DNA of 64,000 nt from positions 2,232,001 to 2,296,000 of the forward strand of contig NZ_CP059165.1 in NCBI RefSeq assembly GCF_013466425.1. Direction: 5' to 3'. The notes beneath the pieces are model-generated. The model made no database searches. It was given only the letters and a program-made list of their open reading frames with translations, and was not told where the DNA came from. The stretch comes from Mycobacterium vicinigordonae (GTDB lineage Bacteria; Actinomycetota; Actinomycetes; Mycobacteriales; Mycobacteriaceae). Below are positions 27,249 to 36,341 of the stretch, piece by piece. A program made the position numbers and the translations under genes. Numbering within the stretch: position 1 is the first letter of the stretch; each line of letters starts with the position of its first letter.

Positions 27249-28157
27249 CGCGGCCACCTGAGGGGCGGTGAGAATTTTTGCGTCTGCGATGCGGCCCAGA
27301 AAGCGGAGCAGGCGTTCATTGCGGCTTGCTGCGGTGTCGAGCAAGCGGCGAGCCTCGCCTCGGAGCCCGAATTTTGCGTGCAGCACCGCCGACCAGAACA
27401 CTGCCTCCGGATTGTCGTCGAGGAAGTCGTGCGCCTCTTGGAGCATTGCCGCGGCTGTCGTGACGTCCGCATCGGAGTGCCGCTCTGGTAAGCCGAGGAT
27501 GGGGCCGTGGGGATCGAAGACAATCGATGACACCTTGGCGAACGCGTCGTCGAGTTCGATCAGCCGAGCGAGTTCGTCGATGGGTTCGCGGTGGTCGTCG
27601 ACCCGCAGGTCGCGCAGCACGCCGTCCCACGGGGTCTCGCCGCGCTGCCCGCCGACGACCAACAGGGCTGCTGACTGGCGTCCGCGGATGTCTCCGCCGG
27701 CCCGATCGCCGTGGCGTAGTCCAGCCACGAGCCGGTGGGCCAGGTGGCCCTCGGCGTGCTGGTAGCCCAGCAAAACGGCATCGGGCACGTTGGGGTTGTC
27801 CAGCATGTTGCCCAGCGCGACCGCATTGTCGGCGACGGCGAGGCCGACCGCGCCGACGCACCGGCTCCCGGTATGGATCCCGGCGCCGCCGGATGCGTCG
27901 AGGAGTGCGACTTGGCGGATCTCGCGATGCGGATCGTCGGCAAGCAGCTCTGACAGTGCGTCCTGAGCGGAGCATCCCGAGCGCATGATCGCCAGACCGC
28001 GCGCTCCATAGGAGGGTGTGGCGAACGCCTGGGTCGCCACGACACCGACACCCGCTTCGGCCCAGGTAACGGTAGGGCCGACGCGGAAGTAGTGGGATTG
28101 TGAGGTGACGCCCAGTTGGCCGGTGTGGGCGTCGCGGGCCAGCAAGGAAAAAGTCAT
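27225..28157 (-). CDS. DUF1028 family (Ntn-hydrolase-like) protein
   Basis: The protein has 310 residues. The N-terminal 220 residues match the DUF1028 pattern: TFSLLARDAHTGQLGVTSQS, VGVVATQAFATPSYG, GNMLDNPNVPDAV. The C-terminal part holds a helical TPR-like tail (EAHDFLDDNPEAVFWSAVLHAKFGLRGEA). DUF1028 proteins are often encoded near amidohydrolases and peptidases and have an Ntn-hydrolase-type fold, but the reaction is not established. It overlaps the CoxL stop by 4 bases and is therefore co-transcribed with it. This points to C-N bond hydrolysis in the same pathway. Confidence 0.85.
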   Translation of the reverse strand: MTFSLLARDAHTGQLGVTSQSHYFRVGPTVTWAEAGVGVVATQAFATPSYGARGLAIMRSGCSAQDALSELLADDPHREIRQVALLDASGGAGIHTGSRCVGAVGLAVADNAVALGNMLDNPNVPDAVLLGYQHAEGHLAHRLVAGLRHGDRAGGDIRGRQSAALLVVGGQRGETPWDGVLRDLRVDDHREPIDELARLIELDDAFAKVSSIVFDPHGPILGLPERHSDADVTTAAAMLQEAHDFLDDNPEAVFWSAVLHAKFGLRGEARRLLDTAASRNERLLRFLGRIADAKILTAPQVAALRPAIVD

Positions 28158-30544
28158 CGGGGCCTCCCGAGCGCCCCTGGTGATGCCTTCTGTGGCCGGC
28201 GCGCCGGGTGAAGAGATGCCGTGCTGTCAATGGCGGCGAGGATCCGCTCGGCGGTGACCGGAAGGGTGTCGACGATGTGAGCTTGTTCAGAGCCGATAGC
28301 GTCGCGGATGGCATTGGCCAGGGCTGCGGGCAGTGGGATGGCTCCGCCTTCCCCGGCCCCTTTGGCGCCATTGAGCGAAAAGGGGGAAGGGGTCTCGAGG
28401 TGGACGAGCTCGATAGGGGGAACATTGGCCGGCAGCGGAGGAAAATAGTCCCACATCGATTGGACGACTGGATGGCCGTCGTCGGTATAGGGCAGCTGCT
28501 CGTAGAGCGCCGCACCGATCCCTTGCACGGTGCTGCCGAAGACTTGGCCGGCGACAAGAGCCGGGTTGAGCTGAACGCCGCAGTCGTGTCCGAAGACCAA
28601 GCGTTGCACCAAGACCGCACCAGTGTCGCGTTCGATTTCGACGACTGCCGCGACCACGCCGAATGTGAAGGCGAAGTTCCGGGGATCGTAGGTATAGGTC
28701 GATTCGAGCCCGGGTTGGGTGTCGGGTGGCAAATCCAACGCCCGCCAAGCCGCCTCGGCGACCTCACCGACGGTGACCTGCGCGCCGGACGCCCCGCTGA
28801 AGCCGGCATCGGTGTCGTGGACCGTCGCCGAATCGGCGCTCTCCAGCATGTGTGCGGCGATGACACGCATGCGTTCCCGCAGTCCCCGCGAAGCCATCAT
28901 CACCGCAGATCCGGCAACCCCGGCGCCCCGACTGCCGCCACTGGCGTAGCCGGTGTACGGGCAAGACTGCGTGTCCCCGCACACCACCGTCACCGAATCC
29001 AGTGGAACACCGACTTCGTCGGCGGCGACTTGGGCCAGGACTGTCTCCAGGCCCTGACCCATCGGAGTCTGTCCGGTGAAAACCGTCACTGCAGCTGACG
29101 CGTCCATGCGCACCACTGCGCTGTCGTGACCTGGGTTGTTGATACCCATCATCGCGGCCGCCGCGGATGGACCGAAATTTGACGCTTCGAGGTAGCAGGC
29201 GGCGCCGACGCCGACCAGTCGCCCCGCGGCACGGGCTTGCGCGGCCTCCCGCTTGGTGCGCGTCCAGTCCACGCGATCGGCAACGAGATCGAGAAGTTCG
29301 CTGTAGTTGCCGCTGTCCAGGCACATCATCGCGGCGGTCCAATAGGGCAGTTCGTCGGGGCGCAGCAGATTTCGCCGCCGGATCTCCATCGGATCGACCT
29401 CGAGACGGCGCGCTCCCTCGTCGATCGCGCGCTCGACGGCGAAGGTGGCCTCGGGCTGGCCGAAGCCGCGGTAGGCCCCGATCGGAGTCTTGTTGGTAAC
29501 CACGGCCACCAGCTCACTGAGCGCGTTGGAGATTCGGTAGGGGCCCATCACCATGGCCGCTGTGACGACCCCGGACCCCGCTCCGGCCATGTAAGGCGTC
29601 GCCCCGCAATCAAGCACGACCGAGGCCCGCAGTCCGGTGATGGTGCCGTCCGCGTTGAGGCCGAGCTCGAGATCGACCGCGGTTCCCCGCCCGTGCACAG
29701 TTGCTGTGAACGCTTCGGATCTGCTCTCGATCCATCGCACGGGACGGCCCACGACCCGTGCGGCGAAAGCCACCAGGGTCTCTTCGATGTAGGCGCATGT
29801 CTTGTTGCCGAATGCGCCACCGACATCGGGGACCAGCACGCGCACTCGTCCCTCGGGAATCCGCAACGTGGCAGCGAGCGAAGCCCGGACTTGATGCAGT
29901 GCTTGTGTCGACGTCCACACGGTGACGGACTCGCCGCCGATGTCCCATGCGGCGCGCACTCCCCGGGTCTCCAGCGGGAGTCCGGCGACCCTGCCGCTGG
30001 TGTAGCGACCGGCAACGACCAGCGCCGCGTCCGCGAGGGCAGCCTGCGGGTCGCCGGCCTCAAATCGTGTGCGGGCGAAGACGTTGTCAGGCCAGTCGTC
30101 GTAGAGCAGTGGGCGGCTCTCGGCACTTGGCTCGACCACTGCGGGCAATCGATCGTAGGTGACCTCTACGAGTTCGGCGGCGTCCTCGGCCAGGTAGGGG
30201 TCGTCGGCGACGACGGCAGCAAGTGGCTCACCCACATAGCGGACCCGATCGCCGGCCAGGCACCATGTCGGTGCGCTGGCCTGCAGTTGTGCCGTCCACA
30301 TCATCGCCATCGGCTCGGTCGCGCAACGGACGTCCGCGCCGACAAGCACCGTGTGCACGCCGGGGGCCGCGCGAGCTTTGCGGGTATCAACGCGGATGCG
30401 TGCGTGCGGTTCGCGCGAGCGTACTACCACCAAATGGAGTTCCCCGGCGGCTTGCTCATCGGCGAGGTAGCTGCCTCCACCAGCGGCAAAACGCCGGAGT
30501 TTGATGCCCGGTGGGCTTTGACCGACCTGGCGCCCACTCGTCAT
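28154..30544 (-). CDS. CoxL-like molybdenum-binding large subunit (xanthine dehydrogenase family)
   Basis: The 796-residue catalytic subunit carries the family motifs GGAFGNK, GAYRGFGQPEATFAVER, GQTPMGQGLETVLAQ and KGAGEGGAIPLP, whose glutamate is the conserved base. The active-site loop AYRGFGQPE differs from the AYRCSFR of true CO dehydrogenase (form I) and from the AYRGAGR of form II, so CO is unlikely to be the substrate. The start is ATG 30,544, only 32 bases from a 15-bp palindrome. Its CoxM and CoxS partners are 24 kb away. The large subunit is grouped with DUF1028 instead, an unusual split. Confidence 0.92.
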   Translation of the reverse strand: MTSGRQVGQSPPGIKLRRFAAGGGSYLADEQAAGELHLVVVRSREPHARIRVDTRKARAAPGVHTVLVGADVRCATEPMAMMWTAQLQASAPTWCLAGDRVRYVGEPLAAVVADDPYLAEDAAELVEVTYDRLPAVVEPSAESRPLLYDDWPDNVFARTRFEAGDPQAALADAALVVAGRYTSGRVAGLPLETRGVRAAWDIGGESVTVWTSTQALHQVRASLAATLRIPEGRVRVLVPDVGGAFGNKTCAYIEETLVAFAARVVGRPVRWIESRSEAFTATVHGRGTAVDLELGLNADGTITGLRASVVLDCGATPYMAGAGSGVVTAAMVMGPYRISNALSELVAVVTNKTPIGAYRGFGQPEATFAVERAIDEGARRLEVDPMEIRRRNLLRPDELPYWTAAMMCLDSGNYSELLDLVADRVDWTRTKREAAQARAAGRLVGVGAACYLEASNFGPSAAAAMMGINNPGHDSAVVRMDASAAVTVFTGQTPMGQGLETVLAQVAADEVGVPLDSVTVVCGDTQSCPYTGYASGGSRGAGVAGSAVMMASRGLRERMRVIAAHMLESADSATVHDTDAGFSGASGAQVTVGEVAEAAWRALDLPPDTQPGLESTYTYDPRNFAFTFGVVAAVVEIERDTGAVLVQRLVFGHDCGVQLNPALVAGQVFGSTVQGIGAALYEQLPYTDDGHPVVQSMWDYFPPLPANVPPIELVHLETPSPFSLNGAKGAGEGGAIPLPAALANAIRDAIGSEQAHIVDTLPVTAERILAAIDSTASLHPARRPQKASPGALGRPR

Positions 30545-30575
30545 CGGTGCACTTCACGCTGTGCAGCCGCCATGT

Positions 30576-30590
30576 GTGACATGATGTCAC
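30576..30590. promoter_or_regulatory. palindromic operator candidate, site 3 of 3
   Basis: GTGACAT-G-ATGTCAC is a perfect 7+1+7 palindrome between coxL (start 30,544) and the TetR gene (start near 30,654). It is close enough to both starts to repress both. Confidence 0.78.
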
Positions 30591-30653
30591 GGTGACCGTC
30601 CGAATGTCACCCGTGCACCGCGGGAATGACGACAATCCGGGTGCTGGCTCAAG

Positions 30654-31325
30654 TTGTCCGCACCAGGCCCGACCGTAGGTAGGCTGACGCATCTGACCAC
30701 TCGACAAAGCAATTTGCAGGCGCACCGGCGTGAGCGGCGTCGCGATGCACGCCGTCGGCTGCTCGACGCGGCACATGACCTCCTCGAGCGACACCGCTGG
30801 ACCGAGATATCGCTCGACGACATCACCTCGGCTGCCGACGTGCCGCGAACGGCCTTCTACCGCTATTTCGAGGATCGCCAACATCTGCTGATGGCGATGC
30901 TCGACGACGTGGGCCTCGAGATGGGCCACGTCGCCGACAACTGGATGTCCGAAAGCGACGATCCCGAAGCTGAGCTGCGCGCGAGCCTGCGCGGTCTGGC
31001 GATGATATTCGTCGAGCATGGCCGCCTCATCCAGGCAATCTCCGATACCGCCAGACAAGACCCGGAGATCGGCGCCATGTATCTGCGGCTGGCGGATCAG
31101 TTCACCGCCACAACCGCGCGGCGGATTGACGCGGATGTGGCGGCGGGCAGAACTCAGATCGCTGAGTCGCTGGAGGTGGCCCGGGCGCTGACGTGGATGA
31201 ATGAACGCTATCTGCTGGCTTCGTTTGGTCACACGCATGCAAGTGACCCCGAGGTGGTCATCGAGGCGTTGACAACAGTCTGGATCCATACGCTGTACGG
31301 AACCGCCGCCAAGGATGGCCGATGA
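30654..31325 (+). CDS. TetR-family regulator (probable regulator of the molybdo-hydroxylase genes)
   Basis: The frame gives 223 residues if TTG 30,654 is the start. TTG 30,714 is the other option, and no ATG or GTG in frame precedes the DNA-binding domain, so the start is uncertain. The TetR helix-turn-helix is ARRRLLDAAHDLLERHRWTEISLDDITSAADVPRTAFYRYFEDRQHLL, seen here in pieces at about residues 31-80. The remaining helices form a ligand domain of TetR_C type. It is divergent from coxL with a palindrome between, the classic arrangement for autoregulation. The same palindrome at two other loci suggests a wider regulon. Confidence 0.85.
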   Translation: MSAPGPTVGRLTHLTTRQSNLQAHRRERRRDARRRLLDAAHDLLERHRWTEISLDDITSAADVPRTAFYRYFEDRQHLLMAMLDDVGLEMGHVADNWMSESDDPEAELRASLRGLAMIFVEHGRLIQAISDTARQDPEIGAMYLRLADQFTATTARRIDADVAAGRTQIAESLEVARALTWMNERYLLASFGHTHASDPEVVIEALTTVWIHTLYGTAAKDGR

Positions 31326-31376
31326 CGTCGCCGCGCGGCACCGCCAACGAAATCCCCACGCTGCACTGAGGGCTTC

Positions 31377-31444
31377 CCGCCGAGCAGTCGCAAAGTCTCC
31401 TGCTCCAACGGGACTCTACGGGGACTTTACGACTGCTCGGGCGG
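31377..31444 (+). terminator. long hairpin followed by TAGTTTT
   Basis: Arms 31,377-31,400 and 31,420-31,444 pair over 22 Watson-Crick pairs plus one G-T, with one bulge and one mismatch, around a 19-base loop. TAGTTTT follows at once. It sits 51 bases after the TetR stop and about 25 bases before the next gene. It may be the tetR terminator or a leader element of the glnA4 operon. Confidence 0.65.
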
Positions 31445-31468
31445 TAGTTTTCCGGTAATTTGCTGAAC

Positions 31469-32020
31469 GTGCCCCCCATGCTGACCACCCTGGACGGCTT
31501 CGCCGTCCCGGTGGGTGCTGCTGGCCCGCCGAACGGCACCGTCGTGGTGATACTGGCCGACGAGCAACGTGCTCCCGCGGCGTATGACGCGGTCTGCCAG
31601 CGGCTGCACAACGCGTCGCTGCGCACCGTCGTCATCGGTGCCGACCCGCGACTGACCGCTAAATCGGTGATCGGCATCCTCGACTCGCTCGGGATCGCCT
31701 GGGCAGTGGTGGTCGGCGACCGCGGCGGCGCCGCGCTGGCCTGGGAACTGGCGGCGACGAAGCTGGGGCGCTTTGCCGGGCTGGTCGCCATCGACCGCGC
31801 CCACCCCCGGGTGACCAAGGGCGGCGACGAGAACTGCCCGCCGGTCGAGATCGCCACCACCGTCCTGGCAAGTTCGCCGGCGGTGCGCGAAGCCGCCCGC
31901 GGCAGCCAGTGGCTGATCCTGGGCGATTACCGGGTGGTGGACATGCTTGGCCGACGCAATGCCAACGAGTCGACCGCGCAGCTGGCCACCGAGATCATTC
32001 TGCGTACCAGCGGCTGGTAG
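31469..32020 (+). CDS. small alpha/beta-hydrolase-like protein
   Basis: The product has about 183 residues from GTG 31,469. TTG 31,460 and ATG 31,478 are alternatives, and none has a clear ribosome site. It looks like a reduced alpha/beta hydrolase: a core strand GTVVVILADEQRA, then VVVGDRGGAALAWELAA in the nucleophile-elbow position, where an aspartate stands instead of serine. No convincing catalytic histidine follows. It precedes glnA4 by 38 bases on the same strand. It may be a degenerate hydrolase used for binding. Function is unknown. Confidence 0.7.
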   Translation: MPPMLTTLDGFAVPVGAAGPPNGTVVVILADEQRAPAAYDAVCQRLHNASLRTVVIGADPRLTAKSVIGILDSLGIAWAVVVGDRGGAALAWELAATKLGRFAGLVAIDRAHPRVTKGGDENCPPVEIATTVLASSPAVREAARGSQWLILGDYRVVDMLGRRNANESTAQLATEIILRTSGW

Positions 32021-32058
32021 CCCAGCCCGACGGCGCCGCAGGTGGTTGACTGGCGGTC

Positions 32059-33432
32059 ATGACTGGGCAGCCGAGCGTTCCGCCCCTCGCCGAGGCCGAC
32101 CTGGCGCGGCTGGTCGCCGCTGGTGACATCGACACCGTCATCGTGGCGTTCACCGACATGCAGGGCCGGTTGGTGGGCAAGCGGGTGGCGGGTCGCTTCT
32201 TCGTCGATGAGGTGGCCGGCCACGGCGCCGAATGCTGCAGTTACCTCTTGGCTGTCGACGTCGACATGAACACCGTGGCCGGCTACGCCATGTCGAGCTG
32301 GGAGACCGGCTATGGAGACATGGTGATGACACCGGACCTCGCCACGCTGCGGCTGATTCCGTGGTTGCCGGGCACGGCGCTGGTGATCGCCGACCTGGCC
32401 TGGGCCGACGGCAGCCCGGTCACCGCCTCGCCGCGGGCGGTGCTGCGCCGCCAACTCGACCGGCTGGCCGAGCGGGGTCTGGTCGCCGACGTCGCTACCG
32501 AACTCGAGTTCATCGTGTTCGAGCAGTCCTACCGCCAGGCCTTCGCCGACGGCTACCGCGATCTGACGCCGGCCAGCGATTACAACATCGACTACGCGAT
32601 CCTGGGCTCGACACGGATGGAGCCGCTGCTGCGCGACATCAGGCTGGCAATGTCCGGCGCGGGTATGCGGCTGGAAGCCCTAAAGGGTGAATGCAACAGG
32701 GGCCAGCAGGAACTCGGCTTCCGCTACGACGAGGCGCTGATCACTTGTGACAACCACGCGATCTATAAGAACGGCGCCAAGGAAATCGCCGACCGACACG
32801 GCAAGTCCCTGACGTTCATGGCGAAATACGATGAACACGAGGGCAATAGCTGTCACATCCACCTTTCTCTGCGCACCGCGCAGGGGCCGGTGTTCGCCGA
32901 CGCCGACGCGCCACACGGCATGTCGGTGACGTTTCGCCAGTTCGTCGCCGGCCTGCTGGCGTCCCTGCGCGACCTGACGTTGTTCTATGCGCCGAACATC
33001 AACTCCTACAAGCGATTTACCGACGGTAGCTTCGCGCCCACGGCGCTGGCTTGGGGGATGGACAACCGCACCTGTGCGTTGCGGGTGGTTGGGCACGGGC
33101 CCAGCATCCGGGTCGAATGCCGGGTCCCCGGCGGCGACGTCAACCAATACCTCGCCGTCGCCGCGCTGATTGCGGGTGGCCTGTACGGTATCGAGCAGGG
33201 CCTCGAACTCGGTGCGCCCTACCCGGGGAATGCTTATCAGGCAACCGATGTCGAGCGCCTGCCCGCTACGCTGGCCGACGCCGCCGCGACTCTCGGGGCG
33301 TCGGGGCTGGCCCGGTCGGCGTTCGGCGACGACGTGGTCGCCCACTACCTGAACAACGCGCGCGTGGAATTGGCGGCGTTCAACGCGGCGGTCACCGATT
33401 GGGAAAGGATGCGTGGTTTTGAACGGCTCTGA
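32059..33432 (+). CDS. glnA4: glutamine synthetase-like gamma-glutamyl-amine ligase GlnA4
   Basis: The 457-residue protein has the glutamine synthetase fold: VATELEFIVF with metal-binding glutamates, LKGECNRGQQELGFRY, NSCHIHLSL and NSYKRFTDGSFAPTALAWG. It is orthologous by order to Rv2860c. GlnA4 members in actinobacteria do not make glutamine. In Streptomyces, GlnA4 glutamylates ethanolamine. The next genes encode an amidotransferase-type hydrolase and an aldehyde dehydrogenase, which together resemble the gamma-glutamylation (Puu-like) route for using small amines. The exact amine is not known. Confidence 0.92.
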   Translation: MTGQPSVPPLAEADLARLVAAGDIDTVIVAFTDMQGRLVGKRVAGRFFVDEVAGHGAECCSYLLAVDVDMNTVAGYAMSSWETGYGDMVMTPDLATLRLIPWLPGTALVIADLAWADGSPVTASPRAVLRRQLDRLAERGLVADVATELEFIVFEQSYRQAFADGYRDLTPASDYNIDYAILGSTRMEPLLRDIRLAMSGAGMRLEALKGECNRGQQELGFRYDEALITCDNHAIYKNGAKEIADRHGKSLTFMAKYDEHEGNSCHIHLSLRTAQGPVFADADAPHGMSVTFRQFVAGLLASLRDLTLFYAPNINSYKRFTDGSFAPTALAWGMDNRTCALRVVGHGPSIRVECRVPGGDVNQYLAVAALIAGGLYGIEQGLELGAPYPGNAYQATDVERLPATLADAAATLGASGLARSAFGDDVVAHYLNNARVELAAFNAAVTDWERMRGFERL

Positions 33433-34204
33433 GTCCGATGGCGTCGACCCGCCGAGCCCAGCTGCGACGCCCCCGCGATCGCCACGAAGCCGCCCGGTTG
33501 TGGGATTGACAACGTATTTGGAGCAGATACAGAGCGGTACCTGGGACATTCCCGCCGCCTACTTGCCGTCGGACTACTTCGAGGGCGTGGTGCTGGCCGG
33601 CGGCATCCCAATGCTGCTGCCGCCGCAACCGGTGGCTGTGGACACCGTCGATGGCCTGCTCGACAGCCTGGACGCGTTGGTGATCACCGGCGGCTACGAC
33701 CTGGACCCGGCCACCTATAGCCAGCCGGCGCACCCGACCACCGACCCACCGCGCGCCGATCGCGACGCCTGGGAGTTCGCACTGCTGCGCGCCGCCCTGG
33801 ACCGGCGGCTGCCGGTCCTGGGTATCTGCCGGGGCGCGCAAGTACTCAACGTCGCGTTCGGCGGCAGCCTGCACCAGCACCTGCCCGAGGTCATCGGGCA
33901 TTCCGGGCACCGGGCGGGCGGTGGTGTCTTCAGCCGATTGCCAGTGCGCACCGTCGCCGGCACCCGGATCGCGGCGCTCCTCGGCGCGAGTTCCGACGTA
34001 CCGTGCTACCACCACCAGGCCATCGACAAGGTCGGTGACGGGCTCGTTGTCGGCGCCTGGGACGTCGACGGCGTAGTCGAGGCCGTGGAGCTGCCCGGCG
34101 AGGCGTTCGCCGTTGCGGTGCAATGGCATCCGGAGAAATCGCTGGACGACTTGCGGTTGTTCGTCGCATTGATCGACGCCGCGAGATGCTACGCGGCCCG
34201 ATGA
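33413..34204 (+). CDS. class I glutamine amidotransferase-like gamma-glutamyl hydrolase (PuuD-like)
   Basis: The protein has 263 residues. GTG 33,413 overlaps glnA4 by 20 bases and has AAAGGA just upstream. The catalytic triad motifs are GICRGAQVLN (cysteine) and VQWHPEKS (His-Glu). ITGGYDLDP is a typical peptidase C26 segment. The family hydrolyses gamma-glutamyl bonds, as PuuD does for gamma-glutamyl-GABA. The first 28 residues are proline-rich and not part of the domain. It is Rv2859c by order. Confidence 0.9.
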   Translation: MVLNGSESDGVDPPSPAATPPRSPRSRPVVGLTTYLEQIQSGTWDIPAAYLPSDYFEGVVLAGGIPMLLPPQPVAVDTVDGLLDSLDALVITGGYDLDPATYSQPAHPTTDPPRADRDAWEFALLRAALDRRLPVLGICRGAQVLNVAFGGSLHQHLPEVIGHSGHRAGGGVFSRLPVRTVAGTRIAALLGASSDVPCYHHQAIDKVGDGLVVGAWDVDGVVEAVELPGEAFAVAVQWHPEKSLDDLRLFVALIDAARCYAAR

Positions 34205-35568
34205 GCGTCTTCGAACTGATCAACCCGGCCACCGAGGAGGTGCTCCGCAGCGTCGAGCACGCCGATGTCGCCGCCGTCGACGACGCGGTGGCCCGGGCGC
34301 GGGCGGCGCAGCGGCGCTGGGCGGCCTTGGCGCCGGCCGAACGGGCGGCCGGGCTGCGGGCCTTCGCCGCCACCGTGGATGCCCACATTGACGAACTCGC
34401 AGCGCTGGAGGTGGCCAACTCCGGACACCCCATCGCCTCGGCCGAATGGGAGGCCGGCAACGTCCGCGACGTGCTGCAGTTCTACGCCGGCAGCCCGGAG
34501 CGCCTGTCCGGCAAGCAGATTCCCGTCGCGGGCGGCATCGACCTCACGTTCAACGAGCCGATGGGTGTGGTGGGGGTGATCACGCCGTGGAACTTCCCAA
34601 TGGTGATCGCGACCTGGGGCATCGCGCCGGCGCTCGCCGCCGGCAACGCGGTGCTGATCAAACCCGCCGATTGGACACCGTTGACCACATTGCGCCTGGG
34701 CGAGCTGGCCGTGGAGGCTGGCCTCGATCCGGACCTGCTGCAGGTTTTGCCCGGCCGGGGTGCCGTAGTGGGGGAGCGCTTCGTAACTAACCCCGGGGTG
34801 CGCAAGGTGGTGTTCACCGGATCCACCGAAGTTGGCAAGAAGGTGATGGCCGGCGCCGCCGCCGCGGTCAAGCGGGTGACGCTGGAACTGGGCGGCAAGA
34901 GCGCCAACATCGTCTTTGCCGACTGCGATCTGGAGCGCGCCGCAGCGACGGCGCCGGCCGGGGTGTTCGACAATGCCGGCCAGGATTGCTGTGCCCGCAG
35001 TCGAATCCTGGTGCAGCGCAGCGTCTATGACCGATTCATGAAGCTCCTCGAACCTGCCGTCAAGGCGGTGGCGGTGGGGGATCCCGGGTCACGTGACACA
35101 CAGATGGGGCCGCTGGTCTCTCGTGTGCACTGGGAAAAGGTTGCCGCCTACGTGACCGACGATGCTCCGGTCGCCTTTCGGGGTTCCGCCCCTAACGGCC
35201 CCGGATTCTGGTTCCCGCCAACGGTACTGACGCCCGAGCGAGGCGATCGCAGCGTCACCGACGAGATTTTCGGGCCGGTGGTCACCGTGCTGGCATTCGA
35301 CGACGAGCACGATGCGATCGCACTGGCCAACGACACCGAATACGGCCTGTCAGGATCGATCTGGACCGACGACCTGTCTCGCGCGCTGCGCGTGTCACGA
35401 GCCGTGGAATCGGGCAACCTGTCGGTGAATTCGCATTCGTCGGTGCGGTTCAACACCCCGTTCGGCGGGTTCAAGCAGTCGGGGCTAGGACGCGAACTCG
35501 GCCCGGACGCGCCGCTGCAGTTCACCGAGACCAAGAACGTCTTCATCGCGATCAAGGAGGAGCAGTGA
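34201..35568 (+). CDS. aldC: aldehyde dehydrogenase
   Basis: The enzyme has 455 residues from ATG 34,201 (ATGA overlap). It carries NAD-binding PWNFPMVIATWG, the general base in LELGGKSANIVF and the catalytic cysteine in NAGQDCCARSRILVQ. It also has EIFGPVVTVLAF and SVRFNTPFGGFKQSGLGRELG. It would oxidise a (gamma-glutamyl) aminoaldehyde formed during amine breakdown, as PuuC does. It is Rv2858c by order and symbol. Confidence 0.93.
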   Translation: MSVFELINPATEEVLRSVEHADVAAVDDAVARARAAQRRWAALAPAERAAGLRAFAATVDAHIDELAALEVANSGHPIASAEWEAGNVRDVLQFYAGSPERLSGKQIPVAGGIDLTFNEPMGVVGVITPWNFPMVIATWGIAPALAAGNAVLIKPADWTPLTTLRLGELAVEAGLDPDLLQVLPGRGAVVGERFVTNPGVRKVVFTGSTEVGKKVMAGAAAAVKRVTLELGGKSANIVFADCDLERAAATAPAGVFDNAGQDCCARSRILVQRSVYDRFMKLLEPAVKAVAVGDPGSRDTQMGPLVSRVHWEKVAAYVTDDAPVAFRGSAPNGPGFWFPPTVLTPERGDRSVTDEIFGPVVTVLAFDDEHDAIALANDTEYGLSGSIWTDDLSRALRVSRAVESGNLSVNSHSSVRFNTPFGGFKQSGLGRELGPDAPLQFTETKNVFIAIKEEQ

Positions 35569-36341
35569 TCGACCTGACCCAGCGACTGGCCGGGCGGGTC
35601 GCCGTCATCACCGGCGGCGCCAGCGGTATCGGCCTGGCCGCTGCACGTCGGCTGCACGCCGAGGGCGCGATGGTGGTGATCGGCGACATCGACGCCGACG
35701 CGGGCGGCGCCGTAGCCGAGCAGCTCTCCGGTTTGTTTGTGCCCGTTGACGTTTCCGACGAGGTTTCAGTGAACAAGTTGTTCGACTCCGCGGCCCACGC
35801 CTGCGGCTCGGTGGACATCGCCTTCAACAACGCCGGCATCTCACCACCTGAGGACGACCTGATCGAGAACACCGAATTGGCGGCCTGGCAACACGTTCAG
35901 GACGTCAACTTGAAATCGGTGTACTTGTGTTGCCGGGCGGCGCTGCGGCACATGGTGCCTACTGGCAAAGGCTCGATCATCAACACGGCATCCTTCGTCG
36001 CGGTGCTGGGTTCGGCGACCTCGCAGATTTCCTATACCGCCTCCAAGGGCGGGGTGCTGGCCATGTCCCGCGAACTCGGCGTACAGTTCGCCCGCCAGGG
36101 CATCCGGGTGAACGCGCTGTGCCCCGGACCGGTGAACACGCCGCTGCTGCAGGAGCTGTTCGCCAAAGACCCCGAGCGGGCCGCCCGCCGGATGATCCAC
36201 GTGCCGCTGGGCCGGTTCGCTGAGCCTGACGAAATCGCGGCCGCCGTAGCCTTTCTGGCCAGTGACGACGCTTCCTTTGTCACCGCGTCGACGTTCCTGG
36301 TCGACGGCGGCATCAGCTCGGCTTACGTCACCCCGCTGTAG
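35565..36341 (+). CDS. short-chain dehydrogenase/reductase
   Basis: The classical SDR has 258 residues. GTG 35,565 overlaps the aldC stop and has AAGGAGG upstream. It shows the cofactor motif [16 protein letters not shown], the FNNAGISPP motif, the catalytic serine region [10 protein letters not shown] and the YTASK pair in [14 protein letters not shown] typical C-terminus is [24 protein letters not shown]. It is Rv2857c by order. It probably interconverts an alcohol and aldehyde feeding aldC, which is inference. Its end overlaps the convergent methyltransferase by 14 bases. Confidence 0.92.
   Translation: MIDLTQRLAGRVAVITGGASGIGLAAARRLHAEGAMVVIGDIDADAGGAVAEQLSGLFVPVDVSDEVSVNKLFDSAAHACGSVDIAFNNAGISPPEDDLIENTELAAWQHVQDVNLKSVYLCCRAALRHMVPTGKGSIINTASFVAVLGSATSQISYTASKGGVLAMSRELGVQFARQGIRVNALCPGPVNTPLLQELFAKDPERAARRMIHVPLGRFAEPDEIAAAVAFLASDDASFVTASTFLVDGGISSAYVTPL

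Noticed and set aside
27316..28866. A 516-residue minus-strand frame within coxL/DUF1028
   Set aside because: It is an arginine- and proline-rich shadow in another frame of two genes with clear motifs.
28154..30544. Aerobic CO dehydrogenase
   Set aside because: The active-site loop AYRGFGQPE lacks the cysteine of the AYRCSFR motif, and gene grouping differs from coxMSL.
30714..31325. Shorter start (TTG 30,714) for the TetR gene
   Set aside because: Neither TTG has a ribosome site. I kept the longer frame but regard the start as open.
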